Source: Streptomyces sp. I05A-00742 (lineage in GTDB: Bacteria; Actinomycetota; Actinomycetes; Streptomycetales; Streptomycetaceae). Taken from it: a stretch of 64,000 nucleotides of DNA. Positions within the stretch are counted from its first letter, which is position 1; every line of letters begins with the position of its first letter. Under the pieces are notes generated by a model. The model was not told the origin of the DNA and did not search any database. It saw nothing but the letters and a program-made list of their open reading frames with translations. Shown here piece after piece: positions 18,356 through 28,528 of this stretch. The stretch lies in the NCBI RefSeq assembly GCF_013055795.1, contig NZ_JABETO010000003.1:87074-151073 (forward strand), in the 5' to 3' direction. The translations under genes and the position numbers were made by a program.

Positions 18356-20464
18356 TCACCGGGGGCCGCGCCGCGGCGCCCCCGGCTGCGGCGGGGACTC
18401 GGGCGCCGGGCCGAGGCCGAACTCGCACCAGACGGATTTGCCGCTGCCCCGGGACTCCACCCCCCAGGCGTCCGCCAGCCGGTCCACCAGTAGCAGCCCC
18501 CGGCCGGAGACGCCCGACTCGCCCGGTTCGCGCCGGCGCGGCAGGGCGCTGGACTTGTCCTCGACCTCCACACGCAGCCGGCGCTCCCGCGCGGGAACCA
18601 TCCGGATGGTCACCACGGCCGCGCCGTCGGTGTGGAGCAGCGCGTTGGTCGCCAGCTCGTCGGCCACCAGCTCGATGTCGTCGGCCCGTTCGCGCACGCC
18701 CCAGGCCCGGACCGCGGTACGGATCATATGGCGGGCGGCGGACAGCGCCTCGGGGTCCGAGGGGGCGATGTGCTGCTGGAGGCGTCCGCCCGGGCGGGAC
18801 GGGGCGCCCTGCCGGCGCAGCAGGAGGATGGCCATGTCGTCCTCGCCCACACGTCCCTCGACCACGTCGCACAGCCGGTCCGCGAGGTCGTGCAGATCGT
18901 CGGGCCCCTCCTCGACCAGCCCGCAGAGCAGCCGGATGCCCTCGTCGAGGTCCGAACCGGGCTGTTCCACCAGGCCGTCGGTGAACATCATCAGCGTCTC
19001 GCCCGGTTCGAGCTGCACCGTGGTCACCGGGTGGTCGAGCCGCCCGAACTCCGCGGAGAGGCCCAGCGGCAGCCCGCCGGCGACGGGCAGCCGGCGGCAG
19101 GTGCCGTCCGCGTGCCGGAGCAGCGGGTCGATGTGCCCGGCGCGGACCATGTGCACCGCCCCGGTGGTCAGGTCGGCCTCGGCGTAGGAGCAGGTGGCGA
19201 AGCGGTCGGTGTCCAGTTCGTGGAGGAACGCCGAGGCCCGGGCCATGACGGTGGCCGGGGAATGCCCCTCGGCCGCGTAGGCGCGCAGGACGATGCGCAG
19301 TTGGCCCATGACGGCCGAGGCGTGGGTGTCGTGCCCCTGGACGTCGCCGATGACCGCCCCGACCCGGCCGCCGGGCAGCGGGATCACGTCGTACCAGTCG
19401 CCGCCGATGTCCCGGCCCATACGGGCGGACCGGTAGCGGACGGCGATCTGGGCGCCGGGCACGTCGGGAATGCGCCGGGGCAGCATGGCCTGCTGCAGTC
19501 CCTCGGCCAGGTCGTGCTCCTGGTCGAAGAGCATGGCGCGGGCGATGCTCTGGGCGAGGCTGCTGCTCAGCGCGATGAAGAGGTTGCGCTCCTGCTGGGT
19601 GAAGCCGCGCGCGTCCCGGTAGAGGAGGCCGAGCGCGCCGATGGGCTTGGCCTGGGCGATCAGCGGCAGATAGGCGGCCGAGGCGATGCCGATGCCCTTG
19701 ATGCGCTCCCACAGCCAGGGGTAGCAGCGGGCCCACTCCTCGCGGGACTCGATGAAGCGGGGGGTCAGCGTGCGGATGACCTCGCTCATCGGGAAGTTGT
19801 CGTCGATCCGGGTGTAGCGGGTGCCCGGGATGAAGTGCTCGGACGGGCCCTCGGCGACCAGGTGGACCCGGCCGGAGTCGATCAGGCCGAGGACCAGGAG
19901 GTCGGAGCCGAGGTGCTCCACGGCCCGGGCGTCCTTGAAGAAGTCGATGACGTCCTGGACGGTCCTGGCGTGGGCGAGGGCCGCGGTGATGGTCTCCACG
20001 ACGGTGGTCTGGTGGCGGCGGTCGCCGTTCGGCTCGCCCGGCCGTTCGGCCTGCCGGAGCTCCCGGGTGGCGTCCCGGAGGATGCCGATGATCCGGCGGG
20101 GCCGGCCGTCGGCGTCCCGTTCGATGTGCCCCTGGGCGTACGTCCAGCGCAGCCCCTCGGGGCACCGCACCCGGTGGTACGCGCCGTAGCCCTCGCTGCC
20201 GTCCTTCAGGGCCCGCGCCACCAGCGCGTCGAGCCGGGCGGCGTCGGACCGGGGCACCCGGCCCGCGAGGTCGCTGATCTTCCCGTGGAAGTCGTCCGGC
20301 GGCATGCCGAAGAGCTCCAGGGCGATCGGGTCGAGGTGGAGCCGCCCGCTGACGAGATCCCAGTCGAAGGTGCCGACGCGGTTGAGGGCGAGGCTCAGCT
20401 CCGGGCGGGCGGGCCAGTCGTCCGGCAGCGCTCCGGAGGCAGGCGTCGCTCCCCGATCAACCAT
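18356..20464 (-). CDS. PAS-GAF-SpoIIE phosphatase-HATPase regulatory protein
   Basis: The 702-residue signalling protein has four parts: a PAS domain (about 22-130, FDWDLVSGRLHLDP), a GAF domain (about 150-300), a PP2C-type SpoIIE serine phosphatase (about 325-545, with RDIGGDWYD, VIGDVQGH and GEDDMAI), and a C-terminal anti-sigma-like HATPase (about 565-680, DELATNALLHTDG). Such multidomain proteins dephosphorylate anti-anti-sigma factors and may rephosphorylate them through the HATPase. No membrane segment is visible. No cognate STAS or sigma gene is nearby. Confidence 0.88.
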   Translation of the reverse strand: MVDRGATPASGALPDDWPARPELSLALNRVGTFDWDLVSGRLHLDPIALELFGMPPDDFHGKISDLAGRVPRSDAARLDALVARALKDGSEGYGAYHRVRCPEGLRWTYAQGHIERDADGRPRRIIGILRDATRELRQAERPGEPNGDRRHQTTVVETITAALAHARTVQDVIDFFKDARAVEHLGSDLLVLGLIDSGRVHLVAEGPSEHFIPGTRYTRIDDNFPMSEVIRTLTPRFIESREEWARCYPWLWERIKGIGIASAAYLPLIAQAKPIGALGLLYRDARGFTQQERNLFIALSSSLAQSIARAMLFDQEHDLAEGLQQAMLPRRIPDVPGAQIAVRYRSARMGRDIGGDWYDVIPLPGGRVGAVIGDVQGHDTHASAVMGQLRIVLRAYAAEGHSPATVMARASAFLHELDTDRFATCSYAEADLTTGAVHMVRAGHIDPLLRHADGTCRRLPVAGGLPLGLSAEFGRLDHPVTTVQLEPGETLMMFTDGLVEQPGSDLDEGIRLLCGLVEEGPDDLHDLADRLCDVVEGRVGEDDMAILLLRRQGAPSRPGGRLQQHIAPSDPEALSAARHMIRTAVRAWGVRERADDIELVADELATNALLHTDGAAVVTIRMVPARERRLRVEVEDKSSALPRRREPGESGVSGRGLLLVDRLADAWGVESRGSGKSVWCEFGLGPAPESPPQPGAPRRGPR

Positions 20465-20608
20465 AGATTCACTCTGCCACCTTTTGCCCGTTTCTTCGAT
20501 GTGACTGCACGGTCGGGAGGGGTGTGCGAGGTCCCCTTGCCGGGGGTGCATGAACCGCGGGGAAAGGGGGACACGTCGGTCCGCGGGGATCCGAGGAGTG
20601 CGACGGCC

Positions 20609-22039
20609 ATGGAGTGGTTCACGGCATCCGGGTACTGGCTGAGCCGGCTGGTCCTCCAGCGCTCGCTCGCCGCTCTCTACCTGGTCGCCTTCGCCTCCGC
20701 CGCCCTCCAGTTCCGGGCCCTCATCGGGGAGCGCGGCATGCTGCCCGTCCCCCGCTTCCTGGCGTACGTCCCGGCGCGCGGGGCCCCCAGCCTGTTCCGG
20801 CTCCACTACTCCGACCGCTTCTTCGCCGCCTGCGCCTGGGGCGGGGCGCTGCTGTCCGCCGCGGTGGTGGCCGGTGCGGCCGACCTGGTGCCGCTGTGGG
20901 CCGCGATGCTGATGTGGGCGGCGCTGTGGGGGCTCTATCTGTCGATCGTCAACGTCGGCCAGACGTGGTACGGCTTCGGCTGGGAGTCCCTGCTGCTGGA
21001 GGCCGGGTTCCTGGCGGTGTTCCTGGGCAACGCGCGGACGGACCCCCCGGTCCTGGTGCTGTTCCTGTTCCGCTGGCTGCTCTTCCGGGTCGAGTTCGGC
21101 GCCGGGCTGATCAAGATGCGCGGCGACCGCTGCTGGCGCGACCTGACCTGCCTGTACTACCACCACGAGACCCAGCCCATGCCGGGCCCGCTGAGCTGGT
21201 TCTTCCACCGGCTCCCCCGGCCGCTGCACCGGGTGGAGACCGCCGCCAACCACGTCGCCCAGCTCGTGGTGCCCTTCGGGCTCTTCGCCCCGCAGCCGGT
21301 GGCGAGCGTCGCCGCGGGGCTGGTCATCGTCACCCAGCTCTGGCTGGTCGCCTCGGGCAACTTCGCCTGGCTCAACTGGGTGACCATCGTCCTCGCCTTC
21401 GCCGCCGTCGACGGCGACGCCATGGCCGAGCTGTTCTCCCTGCCCCGCCACTCCCCCGCCCCCGCGGCCCCCGTCTGGTACGAGGTCCTGGTCCTCGCGG
21501 TGACCGTCCTCGTCGCCGTGCTCAGCTGGTGGCCGGTGCGCAACCTGCTCTCCCGGAGCCAGCGCATGAACATGTCCTTCAACCCCTTCCACCTGGTCAA
21601 CACCTACGGCGCCTTCGGCAGCGTCAACCGGAGCCGCTACGAGGTGGTCGTCGAGGGCACCTCGGACACCACGCTCGGCCCGGGGACCGAGTGGAAGGAG
21701 TACGGCTTCAAGGGCAAGCCGGGCGACCCACGCCGCCTCCCCCGGCAGTTCGCCCCCTGGCATCTGCGGCTCGACTGGCTGATGTGGTTCGCCGGGATCT
21801 CCCCCGCCTACGCCAGTGACTGGTTCGGACCGTTCGTCGAACGCCTGCTCCTCGGCGACCGCGACACCCTGCGGCTGCTGCGCCACAACCCCTTCCCCCA
21901 CGCCCCGCCCGCCCACGTCCGCGCCCGGCTCTACCTCTACCGCTTCACCACCTGGCGCGAACTGCGCGACTCCGGGGCCTGGTGGCACCGGACGCTCGTC
22001 CGCGAATACCTGCCGCCGGCCGCCCTGCGACGGATCTGA
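20609..22039 (+). CDS. Lipase maturation factor-like (HTTM) membrane protein
   Basis: The 476-residue protein has about seven to nine membrane segments in residues 10-320. They are followed by a soluble C-terminal domain with NMSFNPFHLVNTYGAFGSVN, the signature region of the lipase maturation factor (LMF1) family, and then RLDWLMWFAG. Vertebrate LMF1 folds lipases in the ER; bacterial relatives have no proven function. The segment FRVEFGAGLIKMRGDRCWRD is also family-typical. A GGAG lies upstream of the ATG. The HhH-PHP gene follows after 18 bp and may be cotranscribed. Confidence 0.83.
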   Translation: MEWFTASGYWLSRLVLQRSLAALYLVAFASAALQFRALIGERGMLPVPRFLAYVPARGAPSLFRLHYSDRFFAACAWGGALLSAAVVAGAADLVPLWAAMLMWAALWGLYLSIVNVGQTWYGFGWESLLLEAGFLAVFLGNARTDPPVLVLFLFRWLLFRVEFGAGLIKMRGDRCWRDLTCLYYHHETQPMPGPLSWFFHRLPRPLHRVETAANHVAQLVVPFGLFAPQPVASVAAGLVIVTQLWLVASGNFAWLNWVTIVLAFAAVDGDAMAELFSLPRHSPAPAAPVWYEVLVLAVTVLVAVLSWWPVRNLLSRSQRMNMSFNPFHLVNTYGAFGSVNRSRYEVVVEGTSDTTLGPGTEWKEYGFKGKPGDPRRLPRQFAPWHLRLDWLMWFAGISPAYASDWFGPFVERLLLGDRDTLRLLRHNPFPHAPPAHVRARLYLYRFTTWRELRDSGAWWHRTLVREYLPPAALRRI

Positions 22040-22057
22040 ACCCCGGAGGGACACGTC

Positions 22058-23068
22058 ATGGACCCCGTGGAGGCCCTGGAACGCATCGCCTTCCTCCTCG
22101 AACGCGACCGCGCCCCCACCTACCGCGTCCAGGCCTTCCGCACGGCCGCCGACGTGATCTCCGCGATGCCCGCGGACGAGGTGCGCCGCCGCTCCGAGTC
22201 CGGAACGCTCACCGACCGCAAGGGCATCGGCCCGAAGACGGCCGGCGTCGTCGCCGAGGCCCTGCGCGGCGAGCTGCCCGGCTACCTCGCCCGGCTGGAG
22301 GAGGAGGCAGGCCGGCCCCTCACCTCGGGCGGCGAAACCCTGCGGGCCGCCCTGCGCGGCGACTGCCACCTGCACTCCGACTGGTCCGACGGCGGCAGCC
22401 CCATCGACGTCATGGCCCGCGCGGCACGCGACCTCGGCCACGAGTGGGCCGTCCTCACCGACCACTCCCCCCGGCTCACCATCGCCCGCGGGCTCTCCCC
22501 CGAGCGGCTGCGGCAGCAGCTCGACGTCGTCGCCGAGGTCAACGACCGGCTCGGCGACGGCTTCCGGCTCCTCACCGGCATCGAGTGCGACATCCTCCCC
22601 GACGGCTCCCTCGACCAGGAGGACGAGCTGCTCGACCGGCTCGACGTCGTCGTGGCCTCCGTCCACTCCAAGCTGCGGATGGACGCCGACAGCATGACCC
22701 GGCGGCTCGTCGCCGCGGTGGCCAATCCGCTGGTCGACGTCCTCGGCCACTGCACCGGGCGGCTCGTCGGCGGCAAGCGGCCCGAGTCCGTCTTCGACGC
22801 GGAGCTCGTCTTCACCGCCTGCGCGCGCTTCGGCACCGCCGTCGAGATCAACAGCCGGCCGGACCGGCTGGATCCGCCTCGGCGGCTCGTCCGGCTGGCG
22901 CTGGAGACGGGGGTGCTGTTCTCCATCGACAGCGATGCGCATGCGCCGGGGCAGTTGGACTGGCAGGTGCTGGGGTGTGCTCGGGCGGAGGAGTGCGGGG
23001 TGCCGGTGGAGCGGGTGATCACTGCGTGGGGGCTTGATGAGTTGCTGGGGTGGGTGCGGGGGAAGTGA
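22058..23068 (+). CDS. Helix-hairpin-helix plus PHP domain protein (PolX-like, polymerase core missing)
   Basis: The 336-residue protein joins an N-terminal 8-kDa/HhH module (residues 1-85, GIGPKTAGVVAEAL) directly to a complete PHP phosphoesterase (about 100-330). Its metal ligands are DCHLHSDWSDG, LTDHSP, GIECD, SVHSK, LGHCTGR and SDAHAP. Family-X DNA polymerases (PolX) have the same two ends around a nucleotidyltransferase palm, which is absent here. A DNA end-processing phosphatase or 3' nuclease is plausible, consistent with the NHEJ genes 240 bp away on the other strand. Confidence 0.82.
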   Translation: MDPVEALERIAFLLERDRAPTYRVQAFRTAADVISAMPADEVRRRSESGTLTDRKGIGPKTAGVVAEALRGELPGYLARLEEEAGRPLTSGGETLRAALRGDCHLHSDWSDGGSPIDVMARAARDLGHEWAVLTDHSPRLTIARGLSPERLRQQLDVVAEVNDRLGDGFRLLTGIECDILPDGSLDQEDELLDRLDVVVASVHSKLRMDADSMTRRLVAAVANPLVDVLGHCTGRLVGGKRPESVFDAELVFTACARFGTAVEINSRPDRLDPPRRLVRLALETGVLFSIDSDAHAPGQLDWQVLGCARAEECGVPVERVITAWGLDELLGWVRGK

Positions 23069-23075
23069 GCCCCGG

Positions 23076-23275
23076 GCCCTCCCCCAGAGGGGGCACCCCC
23101 ATTTCACCGTTTCTGCAGGGGCTGCGCCCCCGCACCCTCCTGAGCGCGCCTGCGGCGCGCGGCCTCAATCGCCGGCCGGGCTGGATTTCGCGCCCGGGCG
23201 CACACTTCAGCCCGTCCGGCGTTTGAGGACAACCGCGCGCAGCGCGGTTTCAGGGGGCTGGGGGCTTGCCCCCAG
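23076..23275. repeat. Hairpin-rich intergenic island (convergent terminator region)
   Basis: At least five inverted repeats are packed between the convergent PHP and ligD genes. The largest is an imperfect dyad with 23-bp arms (23163-23185 and 23206-23228), outer ends CCTCAA/TTGAGG. Perfect hairpins are AACCGCGC/GCGCGGTT (23231-23249) and CTGGGGGC/GCCCCCAG (23258-23275). Earlier ones include CCCCC-AGA-GGGGG and GCGCGCC-TGC-GGCGCGC. The 23-bp-arm element resembles intergenic repeats common in Streptomyces genomes. Confidence 0.7.
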
Positions 23276-23307
23276 GAATCGGCGAAGGGGAGGGACCGGG
23301 GCACCCC

Positions 23308-24213
23308 TCACAACACCCTCCCCCGCACCCCCTCCCGCACCAACGCCCCCAACAAATCCCCCAACTCCCCCACCCTCCCCACCACATCCTCCGGCGTGAA
23401 CGCCAAATCCCCCGGCTCCCTGCAAGCCCCCACCTCATCCCACGTCACAGGAGCGGCCACCCCGGGCCGCTCCTCCAGCAACCGCACCGTGTACGGCGCA
23501 GCAGTCGTCTTGGCGCTCGCGTTCTGGGACCAGTCGATGAGCACCTTCCCCCGCCGCTCCAGCTTGGCCATCGACACGACGACCAGCCCGGGATGCTCGC
23601 CCATCATCCGCGCGGCGAGCGCCTTCGCGTAGGCGCTGACCTCGCGGCCGGGGGCGGGGTGGATGGGGGCGTAGAGGTGGAGCCCCTTGGAGCCGGAGAC
23701 GACGGGGGAGGCGGTGAGGCCGTCGTCGTCGAGGAGCTGGCGGAGGCGTTCGGCGACGCGGCAGCAGACGACGAGGTCGGTGCCGGGGCCGGGGTCGAGG
23801 TCGAGGACGAGGCGGTCGTGGGCGTCGCGTCCGGCGGCGGCCGTCCACTGGGGGACGTGCACCTCGTAGGCGCCGAGGTTCGCCATCGCGACGAGTGCGG
23901 CGATCGAGTCGATCACCACCTGCTCGGTGGTCCCGTCGCGGTGCGTGACGGTGGCGCGGGGCACCCAGTCGGGCGCCCCGGGGGGCGGGTTCTTGGCGAC
24001 CCAGCTCTCGCCGGCCGGTCCCTCGGGGGCCCGGACGAAGGACGCGGGACGGCCGCTGATGTGCGGCAGCATCATGGGGGCGACCTGGGCGTAGTAGTGC
24101 AGGACCTGGGCCTTGGTGTGGCCGGAGGCGGGGAAGAGCACCCGTTCGAGGTGCGAGAGGGACAGGCGGTGGCCCTCGATCTCCACCGTCTGACGGCCGG
24201 GTGCGGCGGGCAC
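23308..24213 (-). CDS. LigD-type DNA polymerase/primase domain protein (NHEJ)
   Basis: The 301-residue stand-alone archaeo-eukaryotic primase-like polymerase opens with the family's HLERVLFPASGHTKAQVLHY. It holds the catalytic acid motif LVLDLDPGPG, then SGSKGLHLY and LIDWSQN. It fills gaps at broken ends during non-homologous end joining, working with Ku. No ligase domain is attached. GTG 24213 is preferred, with AGGGA upstream, 14 bp after the ku stop; a second GTG at 24186 is possible. It is the second gene of a ku-ligD-Pol operon. Confidence 0.87.
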   Translation of the reverse strand: MPAAPGRQTVEIEGHRLSLSHLERVLFPASGHTKAQVLHYYAQVAPMMLPHISGRPASFVRAPEGPAGESWVAKNPPPGAPDWVPRATVTHRDGTTEQVVIDSIAALVAMANLGAYEVHVPQWTAAAGRDAHDRLVLDLDPGPGTDLVVCCRVAERLRQLLDDDGLTASPVVSGSKGLHLYAPIHPAPGREVSAYAKALAARMMGEHPGLVVVSMAKLERRGKVLIDWSQNASAKTTAAPYTVRLLEERPGVAAPVTWDEVGACREPGDLAFTPEDVVGRVGELGDLLGALVREGVRGRVL

Positions 24214-24227
24214 GGCGGCGCCGTCCC

Positions 24228-25265
24228 TCAGGACGCCCTCTTCTTGCGCCGGCCGCCGCCGGACGGTGCCGCCGAGAGCGCCTTCACCAGCTCCTCGCGG
24301 CTCATCGAGGAACGGCCGGGGACGCCGGCCTCGGTGGCCCGCTGGTAGAGCTCGCTCTTGCTGAGCCCGTCCAGCTCGGCGGCGGCGGACTTCTTCGCGG
24401 CCTGCCGCGTGCGCCGCTTCTCGGCCGCCTCCTTCAACTGGACGGGCGGCGTCGGCTCCGGCGGCGCGGCGGCCGCCCGGCCGGTGCCGGTCCTGGCCTT
24501 GTCGATGCTGGCCTGCAACGCGCCCATGAGGTCGATGACATTGGTCGACCGCGGCGCCGGCTCGCTCTTCTCCACGGTCCCGCCGGCCCGCTTCGCCTGG
24601 ACGAGTTCGAGGACCTTCTCCTGGAAGGTGTCGTGGTAGGTCTCCGGGTCCCAGTCCACGCTCAGCGCCTCGACGAGCTGGACCGCGGTGGCCAGTTCCC
24701 GCTCGGCGACCTTCTCCTTCTGCGGGAGCGTGCCGATCTCGGTGCGGGGGTCGCGGATCTCGTCGGCCCAGTGGAGGGTGTGCAGGGTCAGGATGTCGCC
24801 CTCGGCCTTCACGGCGACCAGGTATTCGCGGTTGCGCATCACGAAGGTGGCGATCCCGGCCCGGCGCGACCGGGACAGCGCCTCGTGCAGCAGGGCGTAG
24901 ACCTTGGCGTACTCCTTGCTCTTCGGGCCCAGGTAGTACGTCTTGTCGAAGAAGATCGGGTCGATCGTGTCCAGGTCGACGAAGCCGCTGATCTCCAGGG
25001 CCTTGGACCGGCCGGGGGCGATCTCGTCCAGCTCGCCGGGTTCGACGACGACGTAGTCGTCCCCCATGTCGTACCCCTTGACGATCTCCGCGAGCGGCAC
25101 CTCCTCGCCCGTGCGCTCGTTCACCCGCTTGTTGCGGACCCGGTCGGAGGTGCCGCGCTGGAGCTGGTTGAAGCGGATGGTGTGGCTCTCGGTCGCCGAG
25201 AACATCTGGACCGGCAGAGCCACCAGCCCGAAGGTGAGGGCACCGCTCCACACCGCATGCGCCAT
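24228..25265 (-). CDS. ku: Ku protein (NHEJ end-binding) with SAP-like tail
   Basis: The 345-residue bacterial Ku starts [20 protein letters not shown], the canonical N-terminus. The beta-barrel core extends to about residue 255 (SLSHRRAG-type region, [20 protein letters not shown]). The tail adds a SAP/Rho-N-like segment ([20 protein letters not shown], then [10 protein letters not shown]) and a basic end (GRRKKRAS). Such tails bind DNA and are longer than in minimal Ku proteins. GGAGG lies 5 nt before the ATG. The polymerase gene follows after 14 bp. Confidence 0.93.
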   Translation of the reverse strand: MAHAVWSGALTFGLVALPVQMFSATESHTIRFNQLQRGTSDRVRNKRVNERTGEEVPLAEIVKGYDMGDDYVVVEPGELDEIAPGRSKALEISGFVDLDTIDPIFFDKTYYLGPKSKEYAKVYALLHEALSRSRRAGIATFVMRNREYLVAVKAEGDILTLHTLHWADEIRDPRTEIGTLPQKEKVAERELATAVQLVEALSVDWDPETYHDTFQEKVLELVQAKRAGGTVEKSEPAPRSTNVIDLMGALQASIDKARTGTGRAAAAPPEPTPPVQLKEAAEKRRTRQAAKKSAAAELDGLSKSELYQRATEAGVPGRSSMSREELVKALSAAPSGGGRRKKRAS

Positions 25266-25372
25266 GACGTCCTCCACCTCGTGGTTTCTTCCATGGCACC
25301 CCGGTGGGGCGGAGATCGCATCCCGGCGCCCGGCGGGGGCACATCCCGCCGGGCCCGGACAGCCCGTACGGC

Positions 25373-28072
25373 TCAGTCCGTGCCGGGCGCCTCCCCGAGG
25401 GCGGTGAGCTCGGCGCGGGCGGTGCCGGCGAGCTCGTCCGCGCCGCACTCCCCGGCCAGCCGCAGGCCCTCGCGGAGCGGCGCCCCGGCCTCGCCGCCGC
25501 GGCCCGCCCGGTGCAGCGCGGTGCCCTGGTCGACCAGGGCGCGGGCGTACTCGTAGCGGCACGGGGACCGGACCAGGTGCTGGACGGCCTGCTCCAGCCG
25601 GGGCAGTGCCTCGGCCGGGCCGACGAGGGACGCGGACCGGCGCAGGGCCTCCCCGATGGCCGTGTCGGTGCCGAACCGCATGGCGTACCGGAGGGACCGG
25701 TCGGCGAGCTCCTTGGCCCGTTCCGGGTCCTCGGCCGCCACGGCGGTGGCCAGGTCGAGCGACCAGGGCGCCCACATCACGTTGTGCCTGCCGCGCTCCT
25801 CCAGGCGGTGGCCCGCCGCCTCCAGCTCGGCGATCGCCTCCTTGGTGCGGCCGAGGGCGAGCAGCAGCCGGCCCACCACGCAGGCGGCGTCCGGCATGAC
25901 CATGGCGGGCGGGTAGGGCGGTCCGAACGAGTACTTCTCGGCCACGGCCTGGGCCTCCACGACGTCCCCCTTGGCCAGCAGGGTGTCGATCAGCAGACAG
26001 CTGCCGTCCCACTGGATGGGCACACCGGGCCCCAGCCGGTCGGCGAGCTTGAGGCCGTCGCGGAGGAAGCTCTCGGCGCGCCGCAGATCGCCGCGCCTGC
26101 GGTGGACGAGGCCGAGGAACTCGTGGGCGAAGGCGAGGTGTCCACCGCGCCAGCCGGAGATCTCGAACTCCCGGACCGCCTCGCCGAAGAGCTCCTCGGC
26201 CCGGTCCAGCCGGTCGCTGAAGGCGTAGGTGATGCCGATGATGCTGGGCAGTTCGAAGCCCCACTCGGTGTTGGTCCAGCCCATGCCGTCGGCGAGCCGC
26301 CCGTCCACCAGGACGCGGTCGGCCAGCTCGATGACCTGGAGCACGTCCTCGCCCTGGATCATGGCGTCGAAGGCCCGCAGGGCGAGCAGGGCCCGCTCCG
26401 CGTTGTCCCGTCCGCTGAGCCGCTCGGTCAGGCCGGCGATCTCCCGGGACCGGGTGTGGGCGCCCTCCTCCTCCAGCTGGATGCCCTTCCAGAGGAAGTG
26501 GGCGGCCTGGAGGCGCATCCGGCCGGGGCCGTCGGGCGTGTGGACGGCGTGCTCGGCCACCACTTCGGCGGCCTCGGTGAGCTGGCTGTTGTGCGCGTAC
26601 GCCTGGGAGAGCCGGTAGGTGGCGTCGACGCGCAGGTCCTTGGGCAGGCCGGAGAGCGAGAGGGCCGACCGCAGGTGGTTGATGGTGGTCGGCGGCGAGG
26701 TCAGCAGGGCGGAGCAGCCGAGCTCGTAGAGCACCTCCGCCCGGTCCTCCTCCGGGGGCGGCTCGGCCAGGGCGCGTTCGAGACAGCGCTGCGCCGCCTC
26801 GGGGGCGCCGACGGCCAGGTGCTCGCGGGCGGCCTCGCGCAGCTGCCGGACGAGGTCGGGGTCGCCGTCCGGGTGGACCTCCAGGAGGTGGCGCGAGGCG
26901 GCGGCCGGGCCGTGGCCCGCGTTGGTGACCGCCCAAGCGGCGAGCCCGTGCATGGCCGTGCGGGCGGCGTCCGGGATGGCCCGGTAGACGGCGGTGGCGA
27001 TGAGCGGGTGGACGAACTCCAGGTCGGTGACGCCCGTGAGGATGCGGGCCTCGCGCAGCCGGTCGGCGCAGACGGCGCCCTCGGCCGGGCTCATTCCGGC
27101 CAGCATGGCCGCCACCCGGACCGGGATCTCCGTGCCGAGCACCGACGCGCCCCAGGCGAACCGGGTGGTCGCGTTGCCCAGCCGCTCCAGCCGGGCGACC
27201 AGGCCGCTGCCGCGGGCGGCGGCGCCGAGTTCGCGCAGCAGGGCGGCGGACTCCTCCATCGGGCGCAGGCTGCGGTCCCGGGCCTTGGCGACGAGCTCGA
27301 CGGCCTCGTAGGGGTTGCCGCCGGTGACGGCCCAGACCTCGCGGCAGAACGGGTCGTCGGCGTCCCGGCCCATGGCGGTGCGCACCAGCTCGGCCACCGC
27401 GCCCGGGGTCAGCGGGTGCAGGGTGACCGGGCGGTTGCCGCGGCCCTTGACCAGGTCGGCGAACGCCGGTGAGTGGGCGGGCAGTTCCTCCGGCCGGTAG
27501 GCGACGGCCAGCAGGATGGGCAGGTCGGTCAGCCGGACGGCGAAGGACGTCAGCCAGGCGAGCGACGCCGCGTCGGCCCAGTGCGCGTCGTCGACGATCA
27601 GGAGCAGCCGCTCCTTCGTCAGCGCGAACTGCGTGACCAGCCAGTCGAGTCCGTCGCGGACGCCCTGGGGGTCGGCCTGCGGGCCGACCGGCGGCGCGAT
27701 GCCGAGCGCGGGGCCCGCGATGTCGTACCACTCGCCGAGCATCTCCCGCCGCTGCCGCTCCTCCATGGGCGCCAGGGCGGGTTGCAGCAACTGCCGTACG
27801 ACGTGGAAGGGGACGGACTGGGCCTGCTCGCCGCCGCGGGCGGAGAGCACGGTGCAGCCGCCCCGGTCGACGGCCAGCCGGCGCATCTCGCCGAGCAGCG
27901 CCGTCTTGCCGACCCCGGCCTCGCCGCTGAACAGCAGGAGCCCGCCGGCCGCGGGGCCGTTCCCGTCCGTCTCCCCGCACAGGGCCGCCATGGCCCGCTC
28001 CGCGACGGCCACCTCCTGGTCGCGCTCGAACAGGGCGGTGTACGGGCGCCGTTCGTGCTCTTGCCGCGTCAT
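25373..28072 (-). CDS. LAL-type AAA ATPase regulator lacking its LuxR HTH
   Basis: The 899-residue protein has the Large ATP-binding LuxR-like layout: P-loop GEAGVGKT (50-57), [12 protein letters not shown]alker B, then a long TPR-like helical array (about 380-890). The usual C-terminal LuxR helix-turn-helix is missing. The protein ends at [13 protein letters not shown], where family members normally continue into the HTH. Only 107 bp separate it from ku, leaving no room for a displaced HTH. It may act as a signalling ATPase through partners, or be a decayed regulator. GGGAGA precedes the ATG. Confidence 0.82.
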   Translation of the reverse strand: MTRQEHERRPYTALFERDQEVAVAERAMAALCGETDGNGPAAGGLLLFSGEAGVGKTALLGEMRRLAVDRGGCTVLSARGGEQAQSVPFHVVRQLLQPALAPMEERQRREMLGEWYDIAGPALGIAPPVGPQADPQGVRDGLDWLVTQFALTKERLLLIVDDAHWADAASLAWLTSFAVRLTDLPILLAVAYRPEELPAHSPAFADLVKGRGNRPVTLHPLTPGAVAELVRTAMGRDADDPFCREVWAVTGGNPYEAVELVAKARDRSLRPMEESAALLRELGAAARGSGLVARLERLGNATTRFAWGASVLGTEIPVRVAAMLAGMSPAEGAVCADRLREARILTGVTDLEFVHPLIATAVYRAIPDAARTAMHGLAAWAVTNAGHGPAAASRHLLEVHPDGDPDLVRQLREAAREHLAVGAPEAAQRCLERALAEPPPEEDRAEVLYELGCSALLTSPPTTINHLRSALSLSGLPKDLRVDATYRLSQAYAHNSQLTEAAEVVAEHAVHTPDGPGRMRLQAAHFLWKGIQLEEEGAHTRSREIAGLTERLSGRDNAERALLALRAFDAMIQGEDVLQVIELADRVLVDGRLADGMGWTNTEWGFELPSIIGITYAFSDRLDRAEELFGEAVREFEISGWRGGHLAFAHEFLGLVHRRRGDLRRAESFLRDGLKLADRLGPGVPIQWDGSCLLIDTLLAKGDVVEAQAVAEKYSFGPPYPPAMVMPDAACVVGRLLLALGRTKEAIAELEAAGHRLEERGRHNVMWAPWSLDLATAVAAEDPERAKELADRSLRYAMRFGTDTAIGEALRRSASLVGPAEALPRLEQAVQHLVRSPCRYEYARALVDQGTALHRAGRGGEAGAPLREGLRLAGECGADELAGTARAELTALGEAPGTD

Positions 28073-28528
28073 GACGTGTCTCCCGTATGAGTGTGGTGGA
28101 GCGAGCCTAGCCGGACGTCCGGACGCCGGGGGAAGGGTTCGTCGGACGGACCACCCGAGAGCATGATCCGCCGATCATCCCGAACGCATTTTCAGGCCAC
28201 TCAAAAATGTTTTCGAAAATGCGACCCCGGGGCCATTGTGATGCCTTTCGAATTCGCTCGTCAGCCCTTTCCGCGAATATGACAACTTCGCGCCGCAAGA
28301 CCGCGCGACAGGCTACGCTCCATTCCCGCAGCGGTCGTGGCGACTGCGGCACGCTGCCGCCGACCGCCGCGCCGACGCGACCGGAGAACCCCGGCGAACC
28401 CGGGGAGACGCCGGGGAATCCGGGAACCTCGGCCCTGTCCCCACCCCCATGTCGGGCACCGGCGGCGACACCTCCCCAGAAGTCCCACGTCGTCTCCCGA
28501 CTCATTCCCCCAAGCCCCGAGGAACTCG
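28073..28528. promoter_or_regulatory. 456-bp divergent control region with AT-rich dyads
   Basis: No gene is present. An AT-rich patch holds CGCATTTTC (28185-28193) and its exact inverse GAAAATGCG (28215-28223), enclosing the inner palindrome TTTTCGAAAA (28210-28219). In such a GC-rich genome this looks like a regulator site serving the conservon, the LAL gene or both. GAGGA just before 28529 is the cvnA ribosome binding site. Confidence 0.5.
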
